This document shows positions 1-5,844 of a stretch of 5,987 bases of DNA, one piece after another (the stretch's first letter is position 1; the number at the start of each line of letters is the position of its first letter). The stretch is from Desulfobacteraceae bacterium. GTDB taxonomy: Bacteria > Desulfobacterota > DSM-4660 > Desulfatiglandales > Desulfatiglandaceae. The DNA is taken from NCBI GenBank assembly GCA_020349865.1, contig CP070700.1, positions 1,321,217-1,327,203 on the forward strand, written 5' to 3'. The notes under the pieces are model-generated. The model did not search any database and was not told the DNA's origin. It worked only from the letters and a program-made list of their open reading frames with translations. The position numbers and the translations under genes are program-made.

Positions 1-13
1 ATTTCTTTTCCAT
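1..13 (-). CDS. 5' end of a downstream gene (partial, unidentified)
   Basis: An ATG at 13-11 on the minus strand opens a frame reading M-E-K-K before the window ends. It is supported by a GGAGGG ribosome site at 26-21, with 7 nt between the site and the ATG. That site is formed by the last two glycine codons of the corrinoid-protein gene, and only 4 nt separate the two genes, so the two are probably translationally coupled. Four residues cannot identify a product. In gene clusters of this kind the next gene is often a corrinoid-dependent methyltransferase, a UroD-like methyltransferase or a corrinoid reactivation protein, but that is expectation from family context and not seen here. Confidence 0.6.
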
Positions 14-17
14 GATT

Positions 18-647
18 TTACCCTCCTATCCAGCCCTGGGCCAATTTAACGGCCTCCACGGCGTCTTTCCCATAGGCGTCAGCCCCTGCAAAGCTCTTGA
101 CGTCATCATTCATCTGACCGCCGCCGATCATAATTTTTACCTGATCCCGCAGTCCGGCTTCTTTGATGGCATCGACGGTCTCTTTCATGGAATCAAATGC
201 CAACGTCAAAAATCCGCTCAATCCGACCACCGTGCTGCCGCTTTCCTTAATCGTTTCCACGAATTTCTCCGCCGGCACATCAATGCCCAGATCCAGGACT
301 TCAAATCCATGGACATCGAGCATAAAGGAGACAAGGTCCTTGCCAATGTCGTGGATATCTCCAGCCACCGTCCCCATAACCACCGTTCCCAGACGTTCAG
401 TCGCTTCAACTTTTTTAAGATGCGGTTCAAGCAGCTTGACGATACCCTTCAGGATTTCCCCGGAAAAAACAAGATCCGGGATAAAATAATAATCATCGGC
501 AAATCGCTGGCCTACGATATTCATTCCCTCCTTGGCCTGCCCTAAAAGATCCATCGGGTCGGCCCCCTCTGCCAGAGCCTTCTCCACAAATTCCAAGGCC
601 TCCGGTTCTTTCAAATCGGATAGCAATTTCGCAAGTTCTCCTGCCAT
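18..647 (-). CDS. Methyltransferase corrinoid protein (MtbC/MttC/MtvC-like)
   Basis: A 209-residue cobalamin-binding methyl carrier. In this family a substrate-specific methyltransferase loads a methyl group onto Co(I), and a second methyltransferase passes it to tetrahydrofolate or another acceptor. Residues 1-85 form the helical cap domain (PF02607 type), with G28-A-D-P and the stretch Y54-F-I-P-D-L-V-F-S-G. Residues 86-209 form the Rossmann-like B12 domain (PF02310 type), with the base-off signature D97-x-H99-x-x-G102 (His99 should be the lower cobalt ligand), then S144-G-F-L-T and G175-G-G. The length is normal. The frame is open to 716, but I place the start at 647 because an AAAGGAGG site lies 7 nt upstream and homology begins there. 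It is the last complete gene of the leftward cluster, 81 nt after its neighbour. The methyl donor cannot be told from the sequence; MtbC, MttC and MtvC-type proteins look alike. Confidence 0.93.
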   Translation of the reverse strand: MAGELAKLLSDLKEPEALEFVEKALAEGADPMDLLGQAKEGMNIVGQRFADDYYFIPDLVFSGEILKGIVKLLEPHLKKVEATERLGTVVMGTVAGDIHDIGKDLVSFMLDVHGFEVLDLGIDVPAEKFVETIKESGSTVVGLSGFLTLAFDSMKETVDAIKEAGLRDQVKIMIGGGQMNDDVKSFAGADAYGKDAVEAVKLAQGWIGG

Positions 648-654
648 GCCATGA

Positions 655-662
655 CCTCCTTT
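655..662 (-). promoter_or_regulatory. Ribosome binding site fixing the corrinoid-protein start
   Basis: AAAGGAGG on the minus strand, 7 nt from the ATG at 647-645. It rules in this start over the longer open frame beginning at 716, whose extra 23 residues would be encoded partly by the ribosome site itself and do not resemble the family. Confidence 0.8.
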
Positions 663-728
663 GATTATGGTTGATTGAATTGGCGTTCTCGATTGTATAT
701 AATATGTTAAACTCAAGACCTTATGATT

Positions 729-1358
729 TTACGCCATGCTGTCAATCATAAACCCCGCGGCAAGCCTGGCCCCGATCCCCGCGGCCAGACCACACTTTTC
801 AAACCCCTTGGCCTCTGCGAATGCCGCCATATGTTCTTCGCTGGCCCCGGGATCCATGTAGCGTCCAAATACCGCATGTTCGTGTATTTCAGCGCATAAC
901 CGGTGACCCAATTCGTCTTCGAAAAGCGCCATGAATTTCTGGGCATTCACAATAGTGGCACCGATCGCTTCAACGTCCAGGCGGTCATCACTGCCGAAAT
1001 AAAGCCCAAAGACAATCAGGCTTCCGGTGATACCCACCCAGACTTGGCCGGTTGCGCCGATGCCGGGAACTGGCGTCAAAGCCTTAATAATCTCCATATT
1101 GCCCAAACCAAATTCTTCCTGCAAGGCCATGGCAGTCCCCTGGGCACAATTTTTAAGAATAAAGTTATATTCCTCAGCCCGCTGCTGAACCCGATCCAGG
1201 ATTTGCTGCTTGTCAGCCAGCATTTCATCCCGCTTGAGTATCTTGGGGGGGAAGCCCTCCTTTTCCAGCTTTTTTGCTCTGGCCTCAATTTCCGGCACGT
1301 CCCAGTCTCTGCCTGCCAGCTCCTTTACCCTTGCCTTGAGTGCCTCATAGTCTGCCAT
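729..1358 (-). CDS. C_GCAxxG_C_C-family-like protein, one conserved Cys replaced
   Basis: A 209-residue soluble protein with no signal peptide. Residues 1-65 are charged and probably helical. From about residue 66 the sequence follows the C_GCAxxG_C_C (putative redox-active) family: N70-C71-A-Q, then a glycine-rich segment G99-I-G-A-T-G-Q-V-W107-V-G-I-T-G-S-L-I-V-F-G-L, then G151-H-R-L-C155 and a late C189. Family members typically have G-x-x-C-G-A-x-x-G in the central segment; here Trp107 sits where that Cys is expected, so only three of the four family cysteines remain (C71, C155, C189). No biochemical role is established for the family; cysteine-based redox chemistry or metal binding is presumed. 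The gene lies 79 nt after the dehydrogenase and 81 nt before the corrinoid protein, so it probably shares their transcript. The start is ATG at 1358 with AGGAGG 12 nt upstream, a slightly long spacing. The family call is from remembered motif pattern. Confidence 0.72.
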   Translation of the reverse strand: MADYEALKARVKELAGRDWDVPEIEARAKKLEKEGFPPKILKRDEMLADKQQILDRVQQRAEEYNFILKNCAQGTAMALQEEFGLGNMEIIKALTPVPGIGATGQVWVGITGSLIVFGLYFGSDDRLDVEAIGATIVNAQKFMALFEDELGHRLCAEIHEHAVFGRYMDPGASEEHMAAFAEAKGFEKCGLAAGIGARLAAGFMIDSMA

Positions 1359-1437
1359 GGTTTTCAGTTACCTCCTATTTATAATTTAAAAATTAGGAAA
1401 AAACGACCAATTTACCCGCGACTAGGGCCCTAAAAGG

Positions 1438-2544
1438 CTATGGTCGCAAAACAGGTTTGATCACCCTACCCTGCTCCATATCCTCCACCGCTTGATTGAT
1501 TTCGTCGAAGGGATAGAAAGTGATCAAGCGGCCAAAAGGAAAGCGCCCCTGGCTGTATAGATCAAGAAGCCTGGGGATGAATAGGTCCGAAACAGAATCG
1601 CCGGCCAGAACCCCTCGAACAGTTCGGCCGTTCATGATCAAGTCCATATCCAGGCCGACCTCTGTTCCAGGCGGCACAACCCCGAGAAGTCCGCAAATCC
1701 CTAGCCGCGGCAGGGCGTCGACCGCCTGGCGGAGCACCGCGGGATTGCCGACACATTCCAGGGTAAACCCCGCCCCCCCACCGGTAATATCACGGATCGC
1801 GTCAACGGGATCTTCTTCGCTTGCATTGATAATATGCGTGGCGCCGAATTCCTTGGCCTTTTCGAGACGGTCTGGAATGACATCCACGGCAATGATAGTA
1901 GTGCAGCCGCACACCACCGCAGCCAGAACAGCGCTCATACCCACCGGGCCGACGCCGAATATCGCGATGGAAGCACCGGGGTTGGGGCGAAGGGTATTCA
2001 TGACCGCGCCCGCACCGGTTCGGATGCCACATCCCTGGGGTCCAATAATTTCGATGGGAACGTCTTTTCTCACCTTGAAGATATTTCTTTCGTTGGCCAG
2101 CGCGAAATTAGCGAGGGAAGACTGGCAAAAAAAGGACCCGTAGACAACTTGATCACCCCTGCGTAAGGTTGTCGTGCCGTCCGGGCGGGCACCGTTGAAA
2201 TTGTAAAGGAAAAGATCGTTGCAATAGGGTTCGTTACCCGACTTGCACGACGGGCAGACCCCGCAAAAGTCCCAGCTCAATGCCACATGATCACCCGGTT
2301 TTACCTTGGTCACACGTGCCCCCACCGTTTCCACCACGCCGGCCCCTTCGTGTCCGAAGACAGCTGGGAAGGCGCGCTCGGCTGGGATCGGCAAATACTG
2401 CTCCCGACCGGCAAGATCCGTGTGGCAGATGCCGGTGCCGACGATGCGAACCAGGACTTCATCATCGTTCGGATCACTGAGTTGCAGTTGCTCGATACTG
2501 AAATTTTCCGATTTTTCAAAAACAACCGCGGCTTTAATTTCCAT
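1438..2544 (-). CDS. Zinc-dependent alcohol dehydrogenase, NAD-linked (XylB/aryl-alcohol type)
   Basis: A 368-residue medium-chain dehydrogenase/reductase that should interconvert an alcohol and an aldehyde in the cytoplasm. Catalytic zinc ligands are C40 (G-I-C-H-T-D), H65 (G-H-E-G-A-G) and C172 (G-P-Q-G-C-G-I-R-T-G). The structural zinc loop has C94, C97, C100 and C108. The nucleotide fold has G197-V-G-P-V-G202, and an acidic D221 ends the second strand (A-V-D-V), which favours NAD over NADP. The T-G-A-G-A-V-M-N segment after C172 and A-L-A-N-E-R-N at 148-154 recall benzyl/aryl-alcohol dehydrogenases such as XylB, so an aromatic or allylic primary alcohol is plausible, but substrate is inference. 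The start at 2544 has a GGGAGG site 6 nt upstream. The gene follows the aldehyde oxidoreductase by 53 nt, which fits stepwise alcohol-to-acid oxidation. Confidence 0.93.
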   Translation of the reverse strand: MEIKAAVVFEKSENFSIEQLQLSDPNDDEVLVRIVGTGICHTDLAGREQYLPIPAERAFPAVFGHEGAGVVETVGARVTKVKPGDHVALSWDFCGVCPSCKSGNEPYCNDLFLYNFNGARPDGTTTLRRGDQVVYGSFFCQSSLANFALANERNIFKVRKDVPIEIIGPQGCGIRTGAGAVMNTLRPNPGASIAIFGVGPVGMSAVLAAVVCGCTTIIAVDVIPDRLEKAKEFGATHIINASEEDPVDAIRDITGGGAGFTLECVGNPAVLRQAVDALPRLGICGLLGVVPPGTEVGLDMDLIMNGRTVRGVLAGDSVSDLFIPRLLDLYSQGRFPFGRLITFYPFDEINQAVEDMEQGRVIKPVLRP

Positions 2545-2546
2545 TT

Positions 2547-2576
2547 CTATCCTCCCGGGCTTGGAATGTTTTTCAT
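2547..2576 (-). other. Possible nine-codon leader ORF ahead of the dehydrogenase
   Basis: In the 53-nt gap between the aor and dehydrogenase genes, ATG at 2576 is preceded by GGAGG (2589-2585) with 8 nt spacing. It encodes M-K-N-I-P-S-P-G-G and then TAG at 2549-2547. The two glycine codons form the GGGAGGA ribosome site of the dehydrogenase, and the stop is 2 nt from that gene's ATG. The arrangement is what a translational-coupling mini-cistron would look like. A 9-codon frame can also arise by chance. Confidence 0.3.
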
Positions 2577-2597
2577 CAATAGGGCCTCCATCTCACT

Positions 2598-4472
2598 TTA
2601 CGATGTCAAGATATCAGCTACATATTCAAGACCGAGCTCGGTGAGTTTTTCCCGCGTAGGAGCGCCCGTGTTAAGATCCCACCCTCTGGCAGTGTAATAT
2701 TCATCCAGCATCTGCGCCAATTCTTCCTTGCTGATAAAGTGCCCCTTGGAAGCGCCCGCCTTCAGGGGTTCGGTCATGAGTCTTTCGGGTAGTGTGTCAT
2801 CCGCTCTGGTAAATCCTTCCCGCACGTTGAAGGCCCGCGCCAGATTGTTGATGCGTTCCCCAACCTGCATGACCTCTTCGGGAGTCAATTTCAGTCCGGT
2901 CACAGCCTCCATCAGTGCGGCCGTATTCTCTGTCGCTATGCCGACGACAGCCATGTCCAGGAGGAAGGCGCACATGGTCGGTGCATCCGTGGTTGCCGTG
3001 CGAATATCCTGGTTCCACTTGGTAAGCTCGCCCTTGCCTTCGACAGCAAACCGGTCCACTTCGCGGGGGACCGGAATTCCAAAGATTTCCTGAAAGGCAT
3101 ATCCCCTGCAATGATCCGCGCCGGTAAAGGAGGTGGCGTAGCCGAGACCGTGCGCCTTGGCCCCGCGCACATCATAGGCGGGAAGCTCCAGGCCCTTGAC
3201 GTGCATAGCGTATTTTTCTGTGCCTTTTCCGATTTTTTCCGCCGCCGCTTTAGCCCCGTCTGCCAGTAAATCACCGATCCCTTCCCGATAAGCCATCTGT
3301 TGGATGATGGCGAGCATGGCTTCATCGTTACCGAAATTGAGCTCCAAGCCCCCCGTATCCTCTTTGCTCAGGATACCTTTTTCATAGAGCTCCATAGCAA
3401 ATGCGATCGTCACCCCCGAAGAAATCGTATCCAGCCCCAGTTCGTCGGCCAGACGGTCCGCCGCAATGACGGCATCGAAGTTTTCAACCCCGGTGGCACC
3501 GCCCAGGGAAAACATGGTCTCAAACTCAGGCCCTTCGGTAAGTATCCCGGCATAAGACCCTGTTTTGGCCAGTTTTATCTGGCTGCAACCCACAGGGCAG
3601 TTATAGCAGGCTTCAGAACCCACAATGCGTGTTTGCTGAACCTCAACCCCGAGTTTGTCCACCGGCTCGTACTCACCCGTGGTTGAAAAGTTCTTGGTCG
3701 GGAAAATACCCATGGCGCAAGTATGGTCTACCACCATGGGGGTACCGAGTTTTGAAAATGTAGGATAAAGCACGGGGCTTTCCTTCATCGCATTCATAAA
3801 GTTCCCTCTGGCGTCCTTTAGCTTCTCTTTATCGGCTATGGCTACCTCGCCGCTTCCCCGGATCGCGATAGCCTTGAGATTCTTGGAGCCCATGACTGCA
3901 CCCAACCCTTTACGGCCAACGGCCCGCCATTCGTTAATGATGGATGCTATTTTAATCTGGTTCTCACCGGCCGGACCGATACAGGCAATTCTTACATTCT
4001 GGTCTTTCAGGTCGTTCTTGATGATCTGTTGGGTATCCAATGTTTTCATTCCCCACAGCTTCTTGGCGCTGCGGAACTTCACCGCTCCATCCTTGATCCA
4101 GACGTAGACAGGCTTTTCCGATTTGCCTTCAATAATCAGCGCGTCGTAACCCGCAAATTTCAGTTCAACCGGAAAATGTCCGCCTGATAGCGCCATGCCC
4201 ACCGCTCCCGTGAGTGGTGATTTGCCGGTAACCGCCATCCGGCTAGCACAGGGAACGCTGGTTCCGGATAAGGGACCGGAAGCAAAAATCAGTTTGTTTT
4301 CAGGGCCTAAAGAATCCGTTCCGGCCTTGAGTTCATCGAAGAGGTATTTAATTCCGAATCCCGCGCCTCCGATAAAATCCCTGGCGACTTGCAAGGGCAA
4401 TTCTTCTTCTTTTGCAGTTTGATCCGTCAGATTGATCCGCAAAATCTTCCCGGAATATCCACCTTGGTACAT
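2598..4472 (-). CDS. aor: Tungsten-type aldehyde:ferredoxin oxidoreductase (AOR family)
   Basis: A 624-residue cytoplasmic enzyme expected to oxidise an aldehyde to its carboxylic acid and reduce ferredoxin, using a tungsten (or molybdenum) bis-pyranopterin and one [4Fe-4S] cluster. The N-terminal AFOR_N domain (about 1-205) opens with Y-S-G-K-I-L-R-I-N-L-T and holds G66-P-L-S-G-T and the S77-R-M-A-V-T-G-K-S-P-L-T-G pterin-side motif. The AFOR_C domain follows. Cluster ligands are C289-x-x-C292-x-x-x-C296 and the distant C501. The pterin motif DxxGLD is present at 343-348, and D496-x-x-x-M-C501 is a variant of the second DxxGLC motif. H454 lies in a G-A-D-H-C-R-G segment that may line the active site. 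The length matches the family (about 600-620). The start at 4472 has GGAGG 6 nt upstream. The gene lies 59 nt after the moaD-like gene and 53 nt before the dehydrogenase. Substrate is unproven; no accessory electron-transfer subunit is seen. Confidence 0.95.
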   Translation of the reverse strand: MYQGGYSGKILRINLTDQTAKEEELPLQVARDFIGGAGFGIKYLFDELKAGTDSLGPENKLIFASGPLSGTSVPCASRMAVTGKSPLTGAVGMALSGGHFPVELKFAGYDALIIEGKSEKPVYVWIKDGAVKFRSAKKLWGMKTLDTQQIIKNDLKDQNVRIACIGPAGENQIKIASIINEWRAVGRKGLGAVMGSKNLKAIAIRGSGEVAIADKEKLKDARGNFMNAMKESPVLYPTFSKLGTPMVVDHTCAMGIFPTKNFSTTGEYEPVDKLGVEVQQTRIVGSEACYNCPVGCSQIKLAKTGSYAGILTEGPEFETMFSLGGATGVENFDAVIAADRLADELGLDTISSGVTIAFAMELYEKGILSKEDTGGLELNFGNDEAMLAIIQQMAYREGIGDLLADGAKAAAEKIGKGTEKYAMHVKGLELPAYDVRGAKAHGLGYATSFTGADHCRGYAFQEIFGIPVPREVDRFAVEGKGELTKWNQDIRTATTDAPTMCAFLLDMAVVGIATENTAALMEAVTGLKLTPEEVMQVGERINNLARAFNVREGFTRADDTLPERLMTEPLKAGASKGHFISKEELAQMLDEYYTARGWDLNTGAPTREKLTELGLEYVADILTS

Positions 4473-4531
4473 TTTTCACCTCCATCTTTAGGGTTATCTG
4501 TTTGCCATTTTACGAAAAATTCGTGCCTTGT

Positions 4532-4840
4532 TCAGCCTCCGGAAACAGGGGGCAGTATCAAAACCTCGTCTCCATTCTGAAGGACTGTTTCCATTTTATT
4601 GAGAAAGGCAATGTCTCGACCGTTAACCATTAATCGAATATAGGGCAGCACGTTTTTGCTTTTGGGTTCGAATAAACAGGATGCCAATTCATCTCCCCAT
4701 CTGTCCACCATCGTCGCAAGAAGCTCGGCCAGGGTGCTTCTTTCAGCAATAGACAGCTCGATTTCGCCTTGGCCAAGGACCTGCTTCAGTGTCAGAATCG
4801 TCCGAACCTTTACCGTGATTGATTTTGAGCCTTGTTGCAT
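4532..4840 (-). CDS. MoaD/ThiS-family sulfur carrier, AOR-associated
   Basis: A 102-residue beta-grasp, ubiquitin-like protein ending in the family's diagnostic Gly-Gly (P-P-V-S-G101-G102). The C-terminus is normally adenylated and thiocarboxylated, then donates sulfur for building the dithiolene of molybdopterin/tungstopterin. Other family-like parts are V-K-V-R-T-I-L near residue 10, L-A-E-L-L-A-T-M around 38-45, the L-M-V-N-G-R-D-I stretch near 70-77, and the G-D-E-V-L-I-L-P-P-V segment before the terminal glycines. It is longer than housekeeping MoaD (about 80), as AOR-linked homologues often are. It sits 59 nt before the aor gene, so it probably serves cofactor supply for that enzyme. 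The ATG at 4840 has no recognisable Shine-Dalgarno sequence, unlike every other gene here. A ThiS role is possible by fold but not by context. Confidence 0.88.
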   Translation of the reverse strand: MQQGSKSITVKVRTILTLKQVLGQGEIELSIAERSTLAELLATMVDRWGDELASCLFEPKSKNVLPYIRLMVNGRDIAFLNKMETVLQNGDEVLILPPVSGG

Positions 4841-4876
4841 GTTTATGTTTGTTTTCGGATGGGATAAAGCGATGTT

Positions 4877-4961
4877 CCGCTACGAGAAACTCGTGCGATT
4901 AGCGCAAAGCGGTAGCGCACGGCTTCACGCTAACGAATGCCACTTGAGTATTCTCAATGTG
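4877..4961 (-). promoter_or_regulatory. Structured 5' leader of the moaD-aor operon
   Basis: The 252-nt gap between marR and moaD contains dense inverted repeats. A hairpin at 4941-4961 pairs CAC-TTGAG with CTCAA-GTG around a TATT loop, with one bulged base. A short ACGAG/CTCGT hairpin lies at 4882-4894 with a 3-nt loop, extended by CCGCT (4877-4881) pairing with AGCGG (4908-4912). CGCTAC (4878-4883) can also pair with GTAGCG (4912-4917), and TTAGCG (4899-4904) with CGCTAA (4928-4933); these pairings interleave and exclude each other. The block lies between a candidate promoter and a gene lacking a ribosome site. It may be a regulatory leader RNA or a small repeat element; I cannot match it to a known riboswitch. 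Confidence 0.45.
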
Positions 4962-5019
4962 TTTGCGCATTGCAGCTTGCATTTAGCTGAAAAATATCTT
5001 CAGAATAGGTTAAATAAAA

Positions 5020-5048
5020 ATTATAAGATCTCTAACACGGTAAGATAA
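5020..5048 (-). promoter_or_regulatory. Candidate promoter for the moaD-aor operon
   Basis: On the minus strand a perfect TATAAT (5025-5020) follows a weak TTATCT (5048-5043) with a 17-nt spacer. Transcription would start near 5013, giving a leader of about 170 nt before the moaD ATG. The -35 element matches consensus at only three positions, so an activator or a different sigma factor could be involved. Read-through from the marR promoter is the alternative; no clear terminator follows marR. Confidence 0.4.
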
Positions 5049-5092
5049 TGTTCTGGCTGTGGTGAGCTAATATATCGGTTGCAATTTAGAGG

Positions 5093-5557
5093 TTATCGCT
5101 TGAACGACATCCCGTTCTTTAAGATTCGTCTGACCTTGCCCAAGAGCTCGAGCTTTTCAGTTTTGGATAAATTCTTCAACATCAGTTCCAGTGAATCGTC
5201 TTTTTCTTTTTCAATATGCTTGAGCGTCCTTTTGCCCTTTGGTGTAATTTCAAGCAGGGTTACGCGTTCATCTCTGGGGTCAGATTTCTTGAGAATGAAT
5301 CCGTCCTTTGCCAGCCGCTTGGCGATGCCGGTAATATTGGCACCCGGAACGAGCATAATCCGGCTCACATCGCTCATCTTATTCTGGCCGTTCTTGGAAG
5401 CCTCGAGAACCCTCAGAACGTTGTACTGCGGAAATGAAAGTCCGTAATTCCTGAATATACCGGAATGACCTCTCTTGAAGGTTTCTGCTGCCCTTACAAT
5501 GCTCATCAGGACTTTTTCATCAATGCTCAAATCGCTTTTGTAAGTGAGTTCAGCCAT
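5093..5557 (-). CDS. MarR-family transcriptional regulator
   Basis: A 154-residue winged helix-turn-helix protein, probably a homodimeric repressor released from DNA by a small ligand, often an aromatic acid or phenol in this family. Residues 12-38 and 118-150 are the helical dimer ends. The DNA-binding core is about 41-110: L48-R-V-L-E-A-S, the turn M61-S-D-V-S-R-I-M, the recognition helix near 72-84 (G-A-N-I-T-G-I-A-K-R-L), and the wing with the D93-x-R95-D96-x-R98 signature and L-L-E-I-T-P-K-G. The length is typical. ATG at 5557 is preceded by AGGGTGAT (5568-5561), a complement of the 16S tail. It lies between the leftward metabolic operon and the divergent corrinoid gene, with matching palindromes in its upstream region, so it probably controls itself and the divergent gene. 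Ligand unknown. Confidence 0.93.
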   Translation of the reverse strand: MAELTYKSDLSIDEKVLMSIVRAAETFKRGHSGIFRNYGLSFPQYNVLRVLEASKNGQNKMSDVSRIMLVPGANITGIAKRLAKDGFILKKSDPRDERVTLLEITPKGKRTLKHIEKEKDDSLELMLKNLSKTEKLELLGKVRRILKNGMSFKR

Positions 5558-5600
5558 AATATCACCCTATTATCCTATCGCAAAAATAAAATCAATATTT

Positions 5601-5609
5601 AGTATATCA
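5601..5609 (-). promoter_or_regulatory. Candidate extended -10 promoter of the marR gene
   Basis: TGATATACT on the minus strand is an extended -10 (TGn followed by TATACT, five of six to consensus). No good -35 element is visible 16-18 nt upstream, which is tolerable for extended -10 promoters. Predicted start is near 5594, giving a leader of roughly 37 nt. The TG lies inside the palindrome at 5607-5618, so a bound regulator would block polymerase. Confidence 0.45.
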
Positions 5610-5618
5610 ATATATTGA
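5607..5618. promoter_or_regulatory. Candidate MarR operator 1 (12-bp palindrome)
   Basis: TCAATATATTGA is a perfect 12-bp palindrome 49 bp upstream of the marR start codon, overlapping its candidate extended -10 element. A further half-site, ATCAATAT, is repeated 15 bp away at 5591-5598. MarR proteins usually bind AT-rich palindromes in their own promoter. The AT-rich background makes such palindromes easier to get by chance; the near-identical second copy is the main support. Confidence 0.55.
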
Positions 5619-5757
5619 CTATTTTTTATAAAGTAAGCACGGTATCTCATAAAAAAGCAAAATCATAAACAGATGCGGCATTAAAAACTCTCTAAAATCA
5701 TTAAGCAAAACGCATTCGTAAGTAACTTTCAAACCTGATTGGCCTGATAAAAAGCTG

Positions 5758-5786
5758 TTGACACAAAAATAAAGTTTAATTATTGA
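5758..5786 (+). promoter_or_regulatory. Candidate promoter of the divergent corrinoid gene
   Basis: A perfect TTGACA at 5758-5763 is followed, after 17 nt, by TATTGA at 5781-5786 as a weak -10 (GATAAT at 5785-5790 would need a 21-nt spacer). Transcription would start near 5793, about 50 nt before the ATG at 5845. The -35 is convincing; the -10 is weak. Confidence 0.5.
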
Positions 5787-5801
5787 TAATCAATTTATTG
5801 A
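5782..5801. promoter_or_regulatory. Candidate MarR operator 2 (overlapping palindromes)
   Basis: TCAATTTATTGA at 5790-5801 differs from the palindrome at 5607-5618 by a single central base. It overlaps a second inverted repeat, ATTGAT-A-ATCAAT at 5782-5794. Together they cover the -10 and predicted start of the plus-strand promoter, a classic repression position. The arrangement suggests that the MarR protein controls both directions. Confidence 0.55.
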
Positions 5802-5844
5802 ATATTTAGCGAGCTTGAGCAAACACTGGAAAAGGAATTGATTA

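Noticed and set aside
648..716. Upstream extension of the corrinoid protein by 23 residues
   Set aside because: It runs through the AAAGGAGG ribosome site and has no family resemblance; the ATG at 647 is the better start.
648..728. Internal promoter ahead of the corrinoid gene (TTGAGT and TATATA-like boxes)
   Set aside because: The boxes are only about 9 nt apart, not a workable promoter spacing.
1423..1432. TAGGGCCCTA palindrome just after the dehydrogenase stop, as a terminator
   Set aside because: It has no loop and no T-run follows directly on the minus strand; a bare 10-bp palindrome does not make a terminator.
1520..2143. Long plus-strand open frame opposite the dehydrogenase
   Set aside because: Shadow of a gene with complete zinc and NAD motifs; composition is Pro/Ser/Thr/Arg-rich as expected of an antisense frame.
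4505..4517. ACGAA/TTCGT hairpin between moaD and aor as a terminator
   Set aside because: Only 5 bp, AT-rich, no T-run; it would not stop transcription.
4928..4940. GCTAAC/GTTAGC repeats as an integron attC site
   Set aside because: The core does not fit RYYYAAC or GTTRRRY, and no cassette or integrase is present.
4656..5048. Plus-strand open frame across moaD and its leader
   Set aside because: It is antisense to a clear MoaD-family gene, and its translation looks like no protein family and has no good ribosome site.
5558..5844. Sigma-54 promoter or small gene in the divergent region
   Set aside because: GG-to-GC spacings do not fit the GG-N10-GC rule (the best is 11), and no frame with a ribosome site is visible.
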